Assembly: GCF_001008165.2 (NCBI RefSeq)
Contig: NZ_CP011452.2
Coordinates: 3,286,001 to 3,350,000, forward strand
Direction: 5' to 3'
Source: Croceibacterium atlanticum
GTDB taxonomy: Bacteria; Pseudomonadota; Alphaproteobacteria; Sphingomonadales; Sphingomonadaceae
DNA: 64,000 nt
The position numbers were made by a program, and so were the translations under genes. A model generated the notes under the pieces. The model had not been told where the DNA came from. It was given only the letters and a program-made list of their open reading frames with translations, and ran no database searches. Shown here in pieces: positions 44,876 through 53,838 of the stretch. Positions within the stretch are counted from its first letter, which is position 1. The number at the start of each line of letters is the position of its first letter.

Positions 44876-45684
44876 GCGGCTTCCCCGATAGCGCTGCCAT
44901 GGGCCTGAGCAAAGGCTTGTAAAGCGGGCGCGAAATACTCCGCGCTGCGCCGCTTTGCTTCCTCCGGCGGCAGAGTGGCCAGTGCCCCTGCCATCCGTCC
45001 GATATTTGCCGGGGACAGCGTGCCGAGCGGAGCGACATAGACGCCGATCGTGAACAGGATCGCGCCGCTTTCCGGCAGGCGGCGCAGGGTCTGCCGTTCG
45101 GATCGGATGAACAAAGTTTCACCGGCATTATCCGGCGAGACATGGGCAAATGCCTGTTCGGGTGGGCGGGTTTCGATCCAGCGCAGCGCCGCTGTCGGGC
45201 TGACGAACCAGTTGCAGCGGCCATAGATCGCGCCGGGCTTCAGCTTCGCCATGAAGCGATCGACCCCGCTGGCGAGCTGATCCGCATAGCCGTGGATCGG
45301 GCCGTGCAGCGCGGTGAGCGGCAGGCCGATCTTGTCCGCCGGGTGCCAGTCCGTGGGATAGGCCACCGCCGCGCCGATCAGGCGGTAGATATCCTCGCTC
45401 TCGGCGCGGGTGAGCAGGCACATATCCTCGTGATGCGCGCGGGCGGCGCTCTCCAGCCCACCGCTGAGGGCGAGCATGGCCGCCAGTTCGCGGCCCGGTG
45501 CCTCGGCCTCCGGCGTTAGCTGGACGCTATCGGGATGGTCATCGAAGGCCGCCTTGCGCGCTGCCAGATCGGGCGCTTGTTGCAGCCATTCGTCTTCGGT
45601 CAGCTTGGCGAGGCCGATCTTCAGCGGCCCGCCGCCGCGTGCGCGGGGAAGCAGCTCTTCGACCGAGAAGCCGAGACCGGCCAT
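44872..45684 (-). CDS. Haem-dependent oxidative N-demethylase-like protein (DUF3445)
   Basis: 270 residues from ATG 45684 with AGGG upstream; the open frame extends further but into the mutase gene. The central block [56 protein letters not shown] (about residues 110-165) and the later [25 protein letters not shown] match the DUF3445/HODM pattern. Characterised relatives bind haem and oxidatively N-demethylate dimethylamine. The role inside a propionate/biotin operon is unknown. Confidence 0.75.
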   Translation of the reverse strand: MAGLGFSVEELLPRARGGGPLKIGLAKLTEDEWLQQAPDLAARKAAFDDHPDSVQLTPEAEAPGRELAAMLALSGGLESAARAHHEDMCLLTRAESEDIYRLIGAAVAYPTDWHPADKIGLPLTALHGPIHGYADQLASGVDRFMAKLKPGAIYGRCNWFVSPTAALRWIETRPPEQAFAHVSPDNAGETLFIRSERQTLRRLPESGAILFTIGVYVAPLGTLSPANIGRMAGALATLPPEEAKRRSAEYFAPALQAFAQAHGSAIGEAA

Positions 45685-45721
45685 CGTCCCTATTCCGTCG
45701 ATGACGAGGGGAGAGTGCTGA

Positions 45722-47854
45722 TCATTCCGCCGCCTCTTCCAACGGTGGCATATTGTGGCCGAGCAGGCGAAGCATATCCGCCGCGCATTCCACGACATTG
45801 GAACCCGGCCCGTAAATCCCCTGCACCCCGGCTTCGCGCAGGAAGTCGTAATCCTGCGGCGGGATCACGCCGCCTGCCACCACCTTGATATCGCCGCGCC
45901 CGGCCTTGCGCAGATGGCCGATCAGTTCGGGGATCAGCGTCTTGTGCCCGGCGGCGAGCGAGCTGGCGCCCACGGCATCCACCCCTTCCGCCAGTGCCAT
46001 TTGCGCGGTTTCTTCCGGCGTCTGGAACAGCGGGCCGGAAACCACGTCGAACCCCATATCGGCGAAGGCGCTGGCGATCACATTCGCGCCGCGATCGTGC
46101 CCGTCCTGACCCATCTTGGCGATCAGGATCTTCGGCTTGCGGCCCAGCCGGTGGCTGACGGCCTCCACGCCCTGCGTCACCTGTGCATAGCGGGCATCGC
46201 CTGCATAGGCCGGGCCATAGACGCCCCGGACCGGCGTGGGGGAGGCATCGTGGCGACCGAACACTTTTTCCATCGCGGCGGAGATTTCGCCCAGGGTCGC
46301 ATCCTGCCGCGCGCATTCCACTGCCAGGGCGAGGAGATTGCCGCCGGATCCCGCGCCTTCGCTCAGCGCCTCCAGCGCCGCGCGGCAGGCCGCTTCGTCG
46401 CGGGTGGAGCGGGCCTTTTCTATCCGCGCGATCTGCCCCTTGCGGACCTTGTGATTATCCACTGCCAGCGTATCGATGGGGGAACTTTCATCGACGGCAT
46501 ATTTGTTGACGCCGATCACCACGTCCTCTCCGCGATCCACGCGGGCCTGTTTCGCGGCGGCGGCTTCCTCGATCAGGCGCTTGGGCATTCCGCTGGCCAC
46601 GGCTTCGGTCATGCCGCCCATTTCATCGACGCGGGCGATCAGCTTTTCCGCTTCCTCCACCAGCCGGGCAGTCAGCGCCTCGACATAGTAACTGCCGCCC
46701 AGCGGATCGATCACATTGGTGATGCCGGTTTCTTCCTGCAGCACCAATTGCGTGTTGCGGGCGATGCGGGCGGAGAAGTCCGTGGGCAGGGCCAGCGCTT
46801 CGTCCAGCGCATTGGTGTGCAGGCTTTGCGTGCCGCCCAGCACGGCGGCCATCGCCTCCACCGTGGTGCGGATCACATTATTGTAGGGATCCTGTTCCTG
46901 CAGGCTGACACCGCTGGTCTGGCAATGGGTCCGCAGCACTTTGGACTTGTCATTCTGCGCGCCAAGATCGTCCATCACCCGGTACCATAATGTGCGGGCG
47001 GCGCGCAGCTTGGCCACTTCCATGAAGAAGTTCATGCCGATGCCGAAGAAGAAGGACAGGCGCGGCGCGAAACTGTCCAGCGCCAGCCCGGCTGCCATGG
47101 CCCGCTTCGCATATTCCTTCCCATCGGCAATGGTAAAGGCCAGTTCCTGCACGGCAGTCGCCCCGGCTTCGTGCATGTGATAGCCGCTGATCGAAATCGA
47201 ATTGAAGCGCGGCATGTGCTCGCTCGTATAGGCGATAATATCGCCCACGATCCGCATGCTGGGTTCCGGCGGATAGATATAGGTGTTGCGGACCATGAAC
47301 TCCTTCAGGATGTCGTTCTGGATGGTTCCGCTCAGCCGGTCCTGGCCGACGCCCTGCTTTTCCGCTGCCACGATATAGAACGCCATGACCGGGATGACCG
47401 CGCCGTTCATGGTCATGGACACGCTCATCTGGTCGAGCGGGATGCCGTCGAACAGGATCTGCATGTCTTCCACCGTGTCGATGGCGACGCCCGCCATGCC
47501 GACATCGCCGACCACGCGCGGATGATCGGAATCGTAACCGCGATGGGTGGCCAGATCGAAGGCGACCGAAAGCCCCTTCTGCCCGGCGGCCAGATTGCGG
47601 CGATAGAAGGCGTTGCTTTCCTCCGCGGTGGAGAAGCCCGCATATTGCCGGATGGTCCACGGCCGGCCGGTATACATGCTGGCATAGGGGCCACGGGTGA
47701 AGGGCGGCATGCCCGGCATTCCCGGCCCATCCGAAGGTGCATCTTGCGCCGTGTAGAGCGGCTGCACGTCGATGCCTTCCGGCGTGTGCCAGGTCACGTC
47801 TCTGCCCTTCAGTTCCTTCGCGGCCTTTGCTTGCCAGTCGGTCTTGTCTGTCAT
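45722..47854 (-). CDS. scpA: Methylmalonyl-CoA mutase, single-chain
   Basis: 710 residues. N-terminal TIM barrel ([37 protein letters not shown] about residues 52-88; [17 protein letters not shown]) and C-terminal B12-binding domain with DxHxxG ([10 protein letters not shown], lower axial His586), then [10 protein letters not shown] and GGVIPPQDY. It interconverts (R)-methylmalonyl-CoA and succinyl-CoA. One gene encodes both domains, as for the large subunit of homo- or heterodimeric mutases. It lies 16 bp after the epimerase gene. Confidence 0.96.
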   Translation of the reverse strand: MTDKTDWQAKAAKELKGRDVTWHTPEGIDVQPLYTAQDAPSDGPGMPGMPPFTRGPYASMYTGRPWTIRQYAGFSTAEESNAFYRRNLAAGQKGLSVAFDLATHRGYDSDHPRVVGDVGMAGVAIDTVEDMQILFDGIPLDQMSVSMTMNGAVIPVMAFYIVAAEKQGVGQDRLSGTIQNDILKEFMVRNTYIYPPEPSMRIVGDIIAYTSEHMPRFNSISISGYHMHEAGATAVQELAFTIADGKEYAKRAMAAGLALDSFAPRLSFFFGIGMNFFMEVAKLRAARTLWYRVMDDLGAQNDKSKVLRTHCQTSGVSLQEQDPYNNVIRTTVEAMAAVLGGTQSLHTNALDEALALPTDFSARIARNTQLVLQEETGITNVIDPLGGSYYVEALTARLVEEAEKLIARVDEMGGMTEAVASGMPKRLIEEAAAAKQARVDRGEDVVIGVNKYAVDESSPIDTLAVDNHKVRKGQIARIEKARSTRDEAACRAALEALSEGAGSGGNLLALAVECARQDATLGEISAAMEKVFGRHDASPTPVRGVYGPAYAGDARYAQVTQGVEAVSHRLGRKPKILIAKMGQDGHDRGANVIASAFADMGFDVVSGPLFQTPEETAQMALAEGVDAVGASSLAAGHKTLIPELIGHLRKAGRGDIKVVAGGVIPPQDYDFLREAGVQGIYGPGSNVVECAADMLRLLGHNMPPLEEAAE

Positions 47855-47870
47855 GGAAATGGCCGGTCCC

Positions 47871-48320
47871 TTATTGCGCCCAGGCGAATTTGCCGGTTTC
47901 GTCGGCGGGTTTTTCAGGTGTTTCCATGATCTCGGTCAGGATGCCGCCCATATCCTTGGGGTGGAGGAAGAAGATCGGCGTGCCATGCGCCCCGATCCGC
48001 GTGGGCCCGAGTATGCGCTTGCCCAGTTCCTCGAACCGGCTGCGCGCGGCTTCGATATCGGGCACTTCGAAACAGAGATGATGCTGCCCGCCCTGCGGGT
48101 TCTTTTCCAGGAATCCGGCAATCGGCGAATCCGCGCCCAGCGGTTCCAGCAATTCGATCTGCGAATTGGGCGTATCGACAAAGCACACGCGCACACCCTG
48201 TTCGGGCATGTCGAACGGTTCGTGGATCACGCTGGCGCACATGGTTTCGCGCCAGAAGGTCACGGCCTCGTCAATCGACGGCGTCGCCACGCCGACATGG
48301 TTCAGCGGCCCCAGTTTCAT
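47871..48320 (-). CDS. mce: Methylmalonyl-CoA epimerase
   Basis: 149 residues with the glyoxalase/VOC pattern: [26 protein letters not shown], with metal His in [13 protein letters not shown], and [11 protein letters not shown] with a second His. The C-terminal half includes [19 protein letters not shown]. Converts (S)- to (R)-methylmalonyl-CoA for the mutase encoded next. First gene of the operon running to pccA. Confidence 0.93.
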   Translation of the reverse strand: MKLGPLNHVGVATPSIDEAVTFWRETMCASVIHEPFDMPEQGVRVCFVDTPNSQIELLEPLGADSPIAGFLEKNPQGGQHHLCFEVPDIEAARSRFEELGKRILGPTRIGAHGTPIFFLHPKDMGGILTEIMETPEKPADETGKFAWAQ

Positions 48321-48739
48321 CGCAATTCTCCCAATGGTCCCACGACTTTACGGGCTGGGCGGGCAAATGGAAACGCCCGCCCGCCGGATCGGGTGAAATG
48401 ACTGACAAGGCGAGGATTTCCCCGTGGCTGGAACACTTGGAACACAGTCCTGTGCCAGGAAAATCACGGCGGTTCGGGGCTGCCTTATGTCGCCCGGAAA
48501 GGCGGAGGCTTTCCGGTGCGAAAGGGGGGTGGACGATGGCAAAGAGCAGCGCGTTTGTGGAGTTCCGGGGGCGTGTAGGAAAGGGGCGCGACGCGGGGGT
48601 GGGTGTCGGCGCGCATCCTTCAACAGGCTCAGGATGAGCGGGCAGGTGGTATGTTCTTTCAGCCAGCGTCGACGAGGAAGCCGAGCTTGAGTTTGTAGAG
48701 TGCTGCCGGGCGTGGATGAAATCCCCTGCACAAACCCGC
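48321..48739. other. Gene-free stretch with dispersed repeats
   Basis: These 419 bp between the epimerase start and the GIY-YIG gene hold the presumed promoter of the epimerase-pccA operon and two oppositely oriented copies of the dispersed repeat. Small open frames exist but lack ribosome sites and run into the repeat, so I do not call genes here. Confidence 0.6.
48616..48642 (+). repeat. Dispersed repeat copy 1
   Basis: Starts TCCTTCAACAGGCTCAGGATG and continues AGCGGG. One mismatch to the commonest form here (CCTTCGACAGGCTCAGGATG). Oriented opposite to the copy at 48735, so the two could pair as a long stem. Confidence 0.8.
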
Positions 48740-48761
48740 TCATCCTGAGCCTGTCGAAGGA
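48735..48761 (-). repeat. Dispersed repeat copy 2
   Basis: CCCGCTCATCCTGAGCCTGT followed by CGAAGGA, the reverse complement of the core. Its end supplies the last codons and stop of the GIY-YIG gene at 48740. Confidence 0.8.
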
Positions 48762-49063
48762 TGCGCGCCAACCCCCGCGTCAACCTGCCGATTCCGGGCA
48801 AGCCTTTTCAATTCGTCCCAATCCCCGGCAATCAGAGCTTCCTTTTTCGCCCGGCTCCAGCCCTTGATCCGACGCTCGGCGGCGAAGGCTTCATCGCGGC
48901 TACTGAAACGCTCCGACCAGACGAGGGTCACCGGTAGCCGACCTGCGGTATATCCGCCGAGCAACCCCGAGCCGTGTTGCGCCATGCGCTGATCGAGATT
49001 GTCCGTGTGGCCGGCGTAATATGACCCGTCATTGCAACGCAGGAGGTAAGCGTAGAAGTCCAT
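48740..49063 (-). CDS. GIY-YIG domain protein (UPF0213/YhbQ-like)
   Basis: 107 residues from ATG 49063. FYAYLLRCNDGSYYAGHTDNLDQRMAQHGSG is the GIY-YIG variant of the small stand-alone family, followed by GGYTAGRLPVTLVWSERFSSRDEAFAAERRIKGWSRAKKEALI. Family members are predicted nucleases. The last residues (GAHPSTGSG) are encoded by a dispersed repeat, so the natural C-terminus has been replaced or extended by repeat DNA. Confidence 0.85.
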   Translation of the reverse strand: MDFYAYLLRCNDGSYYAGHTDNLDQRMAQHGSGLLGGYTAGRLPVTLVWSERFSSRDEAFAAERRIKGWSRAKKEALIAGDWDELKRLARNRQVDAGVGAHPSTGSG

Positions 49064-49089
49064 CGCGCAGTCTCTAGCGTGGGAGCGCA

Positions 49090-49116
49090 TCCTTCGACAG
49101 GCTCAGGATGAGCGGG
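49090..49116 (+). repeat. Dispersed repeat copy 3
   Basis: TCCTTCGACAGGCTCAGGATG followed by AGCGGG, 26 bp upstream of the GIY-YIG start and inverted relative to the copy at its 3' end. The gene is thus flanked by inverted repeats. Confidence 0.85.
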
Positions 49117-49241
49117 GAGGGGCGTCTGCCTCGTTCACCCCACCGCACACACCCAGAACCAAAACTCCTTCCATCTCAGCCGCCTTGTGCCTATCGGCCC
49201 CGCTGCGCTACTGCGCTCCGATCGGAAGAGGGGATCATATC

Positions 49242-49601
49242 GTGTTGAAGCGCCTGCTTGTTCTTGCAACTCCGCTGCTGCTGGCGGCTTGCGTTACCGA
49301 TCGCGAAGCGAACACGCTCTCCGAAAGCGCGGCTGAAGGTCGGGCCTTTGCGCAGCAGAATTGCGCCGGCTGTCATGCGATTGACGATGGTGTCTCGCCC
49401 AATCCTGATGCGCCGAGCCTTCGCCATGCGGCGCACCGTTTGCCGGACTGGATGGTGGAAGGATCGTTCGAGCGGGGAATTCAGGTGGGCCACACGGCGG
49501 AAATGCCCGTCTTCACCTTTGAAGAGGACGATATCGCCAATCTGATCGCCTATTTCGATGCGCTGCGGGCGAAGGAACTCAGCCCAGATAGCCCTCGCTA
49601 A
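49242..49601 (+). CDS. Small c-type cytochrome lipoprotein
   Basis: 119 residues from GTG 49242 (GGAAGAGGGG upstream). A lipoprotein signal ends LLLAAC, so the protein is membrane-tethered on the periplasmic side. One haem site CAGCH (about residues 41-45) and a later Met in AEMPVF as likely axial ligand. Class I cytochrome c. It could accept electrons from the PQQ or molybdenum enzymes of region 3, an inference without genetic linkage. Its 3' end overlaps the convergent HAD gene by 23 bp. Confidence 0.85.
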   Translation: MLKRLLVLATPLLLAACVTDREANTLSESAAEGRAFAQQNCAGCHAIDDGVSPNPDAPSLRHAAHRLPDWMVEGSFERGIQVGHTAEMPVFTFEEDDIANLIAYFDALRAKELSPDSPR

Positions 49602-50418
49602 GCAATTCCCCGACATGCTCGATCACCAGATGCGGGCTGCGTTCGGGGGGCTGGGCGGCCCAATCCTCTCGGCTGGTTGATCCGCTGGTGACGGCGATGC
49701 CCATCGCGCCCTCTGCGCGGGCCATCTGCATTTCGGCCACGGCATCGTCCCCCACCACGGCCACATCGGCTACGTCCAGACCCAATTGCTTCGCCACGAA
49801 ACGCATGGCGTCGGTGGAGGGCTTTCCGGTCGGTTCCGGCTCTGTGCCGGTCACGCGGGCGATGGCGCCGTTGATGGCGCAGCTATAGCCGAAGCTGCGG
49901 CCTTCCTTGGTCGCGAAGAAGGGCACGTCCGACGCGGTGAGAAAATGCGCGCCGTCGAGGATGCGGCCGCAGGCGGCGTGGATATGGTCCATCGTGCAAT
50001 CCGGGTGCCAGGCGACATAGACCGCATCGGCATCCGCCGCCGCTTCGTCGCCCGGCAGGCAACAATGCACGCCCTGTTCTGTCAGCGCTTCCGCCACGCC
50101 ATCCGTGCCCAGAACCATGACGCGGGAATAGGCCCGTTCCAGCATCACCCCGGCGGCCACGGAATTGGGGGTGAACAGCCGTTCGTCCCGGATCGGCAGG
50201 CCCACTTCACGCAGGCGCGGGGCCTGTTTGCGGGCGGGATAGGCGCTGCCATTGGTCATGGCGAGATATGGAATACCCCGCTCTTCCAGCGCCTGTAGCA
50301 GATCCACCGCGCCGGGGATCACCTGGTAACTGCCCAGCTTGCGGTTGGACAGGATCAGCGTCCCGTCCAGATCGAACATGAAGCCTTTCGGCTGGCGGGG
50401 AAGGGCGGTGTCACTCAT
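49579..50418 (-). CDS. HAD-IIA phosphatase, likely step of aryl-ketone carboxylation
   Basis: 279 residues. HAD motif I FMFDLDGTLI (nucleophile Asp16, acid Asp18), motif II in LAMTNGSAYPARKQ, the type-IIA cap (about residues 85-180), Lys in TGKPSTDAM and motif IV VVGDDAVAEM. NagD-like subfamily. It is the last gene after the carboxylase and kinase genes on the same strand. In the acetovanillone pathway of Sphingobium SYK-6 a phosphatase (AcvF) removes the phosphate added to the phenol by the kinase; this protein is the natural candidate for that role here, by position and fold. Confidence 0.75.
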   Translation of the reverse strand: MSDTALPRQPKGFMFDLDGTLILSNRKLGSYQVIPGAVDLLQALEERGIPYLAMTNGSAYPARKQAPRLREVGLPIRDERLFTPNSVAAGVMLERAYSRVMVLGTDGVAEALTEQGVHCCLPGDEAAADADAVYVAWHPDCTMDHIHAACGRILDGAHFLTASDVPFFATKEGRSFGYSCAINGAIARVTGTEPEPTGKPSTDAMRFVAKQLGLDVADVAVVGDDAVAEMQMARAEGAMGIAVTSGSTSREDWAAQPPERSPHLVIEHVGELLSEGYLG

Positions 50419-50445
50419 TCGGCCTGTTCCATTCTTTCGCGGTGA

Positions 50446-50519
50446 GCCCCCGCGCAGGCGGGGGCCTCAATCTGTTAGGCGCCGCGCTGGCTGGGGGAGG
50501 TCCCCGCCTGCGCGGGGAC
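50446..50519. repeat. Inverted pair of GC-rich palindromes
   Basis: GCCCCCGCGCAGGCGGGGGC (50446-50465) and GTCCCCGCCTGCGCGGGGAC (50500-50519) are each self-complementary, and each is nearly the reverse complement of the other. They form a REP/BIME-like pair between the phosphatase gene and the carboxyltransferase gene; the latter's TGA stop abuts the second palindrome. They may weaken or end transcription into the phosphatase gene. Confidence 0.75.
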
Positions 50520-51989
50520 TCATGGCTCGTTTCTCTCCAGCTCCAGCTTGAAGCCGGCCTTCTCCACGCTGACGCGGGTGAGGTCGGTGCGGGCGAGCAT
50601 TTGCCGCAACAGTTCCATCACCGGCTGTTTCTGCGGATTATATTCCCGCTGCGCCGGTCCGGCGGCCTGCATCGCATCCACCAGATTGGCGGGCATGGTC
50701 GCGCGCAGCAGGAATTCCTCGTCCGACAGGTTGGGCCCTATGCGTTTGCGCAGATCGTCCAGATCGGCCATGCCCTTTTCGGCCTCCAGCTCCTTCGTGC
50801 GCGGATTGGCCATGATCTTGTCCATCACATCCGGTTCGATGGGGACATTGGGGCGGCCGAACTTGCCCAGGGCATAGCGGATGATCTCGTCCGGGATCAC
50901 GCCATAGCGTTCATCGCCCGTGACATTCATCACCGCCTGGGTTTGCAGCATTTGCGCGAAGGGCGTCATCACGATGGGCCAGCCCAGTTCCTCGCGCACG
51001 CGGCCCAGCTCCTCGATCACGGCGCCTTCCAGATGGGAGACACGGTGATCGGCCAGGTGCCGGCGCATGGTGCCGACCATGCCGCCGGGCAATTGGTGGT
51101 GGAGATAGGCCGCGTCGAAAGCCATCGGGCTGCCGGTGGGCAGGCCCTCGGCCTCCGCCATGTCGCGAAAATATTGCGCCACTTCGGCCACGGCTTCGTC
51201 GTCGATCTCAACCGTGTGGCCCATCTCGCGCAGATTGGCGATCATCCGTTCGATGGGCGGGTTGGATGTGCCGTCTGCCGCCCCGCCGCTGGCGCATTGC
51301 ACGGCGGTGACGCCCAGATCCGCACCTTCCAGATAAGCCTGTTCCGCCAGCCCGATCGTGCAATGGGCGTGGAGTTCCAGTTTCTTGTCGCCGATCTGTT
51401 CCAAAATGGCGGGGATCAGCGTGCGCGCCCGGCGCGATGTCAGCAGCCCGCCCGGATCCTTGATATAAAGCGCGTCCACATCCGGGCTTTCCGCCATGAT
51501 CCGCGCCGCTTCGGCATAATGGGCATCGTCGTGGATCGGGCTGATCGTATAGACCAGCGCGCCCACCACCTGTTCCCCGCCCGCGCGCTTGACCATGCGG
51601 GCGACTTCCACATTCGATTGCGCATCGTTCATCGGGTCAGCCAGGGCAAAGCGGCGGATGCCGTTGCGCGCCAGCGTGCGGAAGGCCAGCTCCATGAATT
51701 CGGGCGTGGCGGTTTCCCAGGCGATGAAGCGGAAGCCGGTGGACAGGAATTGCAGCGGCGTGGTCGGGCAGGCCTCCGCCATCAGGCGGATCCGTTCCCA
51801 CGGGTCTTCCTGCTTGTAGCGGACGGCAACGCCCATATGCGTGGAGGTGGTGAAATCGATCGCCTTGAAACCGCAGCGTTCCAGCGCCGGGGCCACGGCC
51901 AGCGTGTTCGCCGTGGTAACGCCCAGCGCGCCCCACAGGCATTGATTGCCATCGCGCAGGGAGGTTTCGACAAGTTCGATATTGGCCAT
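50520..51989 (-). CDS. Biotin-dependent carboxylase, carboxyltransferase subunit (OadA/PYC-type)
   Basis: 489 residues from ATG 51989 (TGATG overlap with the biotin carboxylase gene); the longer frame upstream lies inside that gene. DRE-TIM barrel: ETSLRDGNQCLWG with Asp13, LYIKDPGGLL with the carbamylated-type Lys177, and LHAHCTIGLA with metal ligands His207 and His209. A PYC_OADA-like C-terminal domain follows (about 300-470). No biotinyl domain, which is a separate chain here. The acceptor is not CoA-type by this fold; in acetovanillone systems the homologous chain carboxylates a (phospho)hydroxyacetophenone at its methyl group. Confidence 0.82.
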   Translation of the reverse strand: MANIELVETSLRDGNQCLWGALGVTTANTLAVAPALERCGFKAIDFTTSTHMGVAVRYKQEDPWERIRLMAEACPTTPLQFLSTGFRFIAWETATPEFMELAFRTLARNGIRRFALADPMNDAQSNVEVARMVKRAGGEQVVGALVYTISPIHDDAHYAEAARIMAESPDVDALYIKDPGGLLTSRRARTLIPAILEQIGDKKLELHAHCTIGLAEQAYLEGADLGVTAVQCASGGAADGTSNPPIERMIANLREMGHTVEIDDEAVAEVAQYFRDMAEAEGLPTGSPMAFDAAYLHHQLPGGMVGTMRRHLADHRVSHLEGAVIEELGRVREELGWPIVMTPFAQMLQTQAVMNVTGDERYGVIPDEIIRYALGKFGRPNVPIEPDVMDKIMANPRTKELEAEKGMADLDDLRKRIGPNLSDEEFLLRATMPANLVDAMQAAGPAQREYNPQKQPVMELLRQMLARTDLTRVSVEKAGFKLELERNEP

Positions 51990-53341
51990 CAGGCAGGCTC
52001 CTTCTGCAGCTTCCGCGCCAGGAAGCCGGTATCCACGCCGCCCGCCGCAAATTCCGGTTCGGCCAGCACTTCCTGCTGGAAGGCCAGATTGGTGGCGATC
52101 CCATCTATCCGCGTGCGTTCCAGCGCGCCGCGCAGGCGGGCCAGGGCGGTCGCCCGGTCCGGGCCGTGGGCTATGATCTTGGCGATCATGGAATCGTAGA
52201 AGGGCGGAATGCTCGCGCCCTCCACGATATGCGTGTCCACCCGGATGCCTTCGCCCTCCGGCCACTGAACCGAAGTTACCGTGCCGGGGGAGGGCATGAA
52301 GCCATTGGCCGGATCTTCGGCATTGATCCGGCATTCGATCGCCGCGCCGTTCAGGCCGATCTCTTCCTGCGTGACGCGCAACCCTTCGTCCGCGGCGATG
52401 GCGATCTGCTGCGCGATCAGGTCCACCCCGCTGACCATTTCGGTTACGGGATGTTCCACCTGGATGCGGGCATTCATTTCAAGGAAATAGAATTCGTCCC
52501 GCGCAACGTCATAGAGGAATTCGACCGTCCCCGCGCCGCGATAATGCAGCCTTTCGGCAAAGCGGACCGCGGCATCCAGCAGCTTTTCCCGCGTGGCTGG
52601 CGGCAGATGCGGAGCCGGGGTTTCCTCCACCAGTTTCTGATACCGGCGCTGGACCGAACAATCGCGTTCGCCCAGGTGGATCACGCGGCCTGCGCCATCA
52701 CCCAGCAATTGCACTTCGATATGGCGGCCATGTTCGACATAGCGTTCGATATAGACGCGCGCATCGCCAAAGGCGGCGCCCGCTTCCGCGCTGGCCATGT
52801 CCATCGTGGAGTTCAGGTCTTTCAGATTCTCCACCAGTTTCATGCCGCGCCCGCCGCCACCGCCGACCGCCTTGATCAGCAGCGGGGCGCCGATTTCTTC
52901 GGCCAGTTTGCGCGCATCTTCCGGTGTTTCGACCGGCCCGCCCGGGACCACGGGAACATCGGCGGCGATGGCTTCGCTGCGGGCGCGCAGCTTGTCGCCC
53001 ACGGCTTCTATCTGGCTTGCCGTAGGGCCGATGAAGATTACCGCTTCATCTTCGCACATTTTTGCCATTTCGGCACGTTCGGACAGGAATCCATAACCGG
53101 GATGGATCGCATCGCAGTGATATCCGATGGCTGCCTGCATCACGGTTTCCATGGACAGATAGCTTCTGGCCGGGCTGGCGGGGCCGATACAGACGGCCCG
53201 CGTGGCCATTTGCGCGCCCAGCGAATTGCGATCCGCCTCCGACACGCACAGCACGGTTTCGATGCCCAGCGCCTCGCATGTGCGGATGATGCGAACGGCG
53301 ATTTCGCCGCGATTGGCGATCAATATGCGCCGGATGGCCAT
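51989..53341 (-). CDS. Biotin carboxylase subunit
   Basis: 450 residues from ATG 53341. ATP-grasp biotin carboxylase: AIRRILIANRGEIAVRIIRTCEALGI, glycine loop AVGGGGGRGMK, active-site YFLEMNARIQVEHPVTEMV, and C-terminal DSMIAKIIAHG. It resembles AccC of acetyl-CoA carboxylase but is flanked by a separate biotin carrier and an OadA-type carboxyltransferase, so it serves a three-chain carboxylase and not fatty-acid synthesis. Second gene of that trio. Confidence 0.88.
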   Translation of the reverse strand: MAIRRILIANRGEIAVRIIRTCEALGIETVLCVSEADRNSLGAQMATRAVCIGPASPARSYLSMETVMQAAIGYHCDAIHPGYGFLSERAEMAKMCEDEAVIFIGPTASQIEAVGDKLRARSEAIAADVPVVPGGPVETPEDARKLAEEIGAPLLIKAVGGGGGRGMKLVENLKDLNSTMDMASAEAGAAFGDARVYIERYVEHGRHIEVQLLGDGAGRVIHLGERDCSVQRRYQKLVEETPAPHLPPATREKLLDAAVRFAERLHYRGAGTVEFLYDVARDEFYFLEMNARIQVEHPVTEMVSGVDLIAQQIAIAADEGLRVTQEEIGLNGAAIECRINAEDPANGFMPSPGTVTSVQWPEGEGIRVDTHIVEGASIPPFYDSMIAKIIAHGPDRATALARLRGALERTRIDGIATNLAFQQEVLAEPEFAAGGVDTGFLARKLQKEPA

Positions 53342-53343
53342 GG

Positions 53344-53838
53344 TCAATCCGGGCGGACGAGCATCAGCGCTTCGCCATGCTCGACCATTTCGCCATTGGT
53401 GCCGAGGATTTCGACCACTTCGCCACACACGCCGGCGCGGGCCGAATTCATCAGCTTCATCACTTCGATGATGCCGATCACCGTGTCTTCTTCCACCCGG
53501 CTGCCCACTTCCACGAAGGGCGGTTCGCCGGGCTTGGGCGCACGGTAGAATACGCCGAGCAGCGGGCTCCTGATTTCGACCAGTCCTTCCCCGCGGGCTG
53601 GGGCGGGTGCTTGCGGAGGCTGTCCTTCGACAGGCTCAGGATGAGCGGGGGTGGGTGCAGGTTCGGGGGAACGAGGAGGTTCCGCTCGTCCTGAGCCTGT
53701 CGAAGGACGCGCTCCCAACCCGGCACCCTCCCGCACCAGTTCCAGCTTCACCCCGTCCATTTCCAGCGCCAGCCGGTCAAAGCGGCTGCCTTCCAGCAGC
53801 TGCATGATCTCTTCCACGTCTTTCCGCGAAAGGCTCAT
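53344..53838 (-). CDS. Biotin carboxyl carrier protein with repeat-encoded linker
   Basis: 164 residues from ATG 53838 (GGGAGGAAGAA upstream). N-terminal AccB-like segment (LSRKDVEEIMQLLEGSRFDRLALEMDGVKLELVREG, about 2-38), a Pro-rich linker, and the C-terminal biotinyl domain (RSPLLGVFYRAPKPGEPPFVEVG...EVMKLMN, biotinylated Lys128). The linker residues about 44-53 (RPSTGSGRAE) and 64-72 (PAHPEPVEG) are encoded by two inverted copies of the dispersed repeat. Overlaps the kinase subunit gene by 4 bp. Confidence 0.88.
   Translation of the reverse strand: MSLSRKDVEEIMQLLEGSRFDRLALEMDGVKLELVREGAGLGARPSTGSGRAEPPRSPEPAPTPAHPEPVEGQPPQAPAPARGEGLVEIRSPLLGVFYRAPKPGEPPFVEVGSRVEEDTVIGIIEVMKLMNSARAGVCGEVVEILGTNGEMVEHGEALMLVRPD
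53623..53649 (+). repeat. Dispersed repeat copy 4, inside a coding region
   Basis: TCCTTCGACAGGCTCAGGATG followed by AGCGGG, within the biotin carrier gene, in frame, encoding PAHPEPVEG in the linker (read on the minus strand). Confidence 0.85.
53682..53707 (-). repeat. Dispersed repeat copy 5, inside a coding region
   Basis: CCGCTCGTCCTGAGCCTGTC followed by GAAGGA, inverted relative to the copy at 53623 and 32 bp from it. Encodes RPSTGSGRA in the carrier protein linker. The pair could fold into a stem in DNA or mRNA. Confidence 0.85.

Noticed and set aside
48398-48637. Small plus-strand open frame of 79 codons in the gap after the epimerase gene
   Set aside because: No ribosome site, no recognisable sequence, and its end is repeat-encoded (GAHPSTGSG).
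48616-53707. The dispersed repeats as a CRISPR array
   Set aside because: Copies are few, in both orientations and irregularly spaced, with no unique spacers of constant length and no cas genes.
51989-53838. Biotin carboxylase and carrier as acetyl-CoA carboxylase AccB/AccC
   Set aside because: The sequences are AccB/AccC-like, but the genes are fused in one operon with an OadA-type carboxyltransferase and a split kinase, which points to a dedicated aryl-ketone carboxylase.
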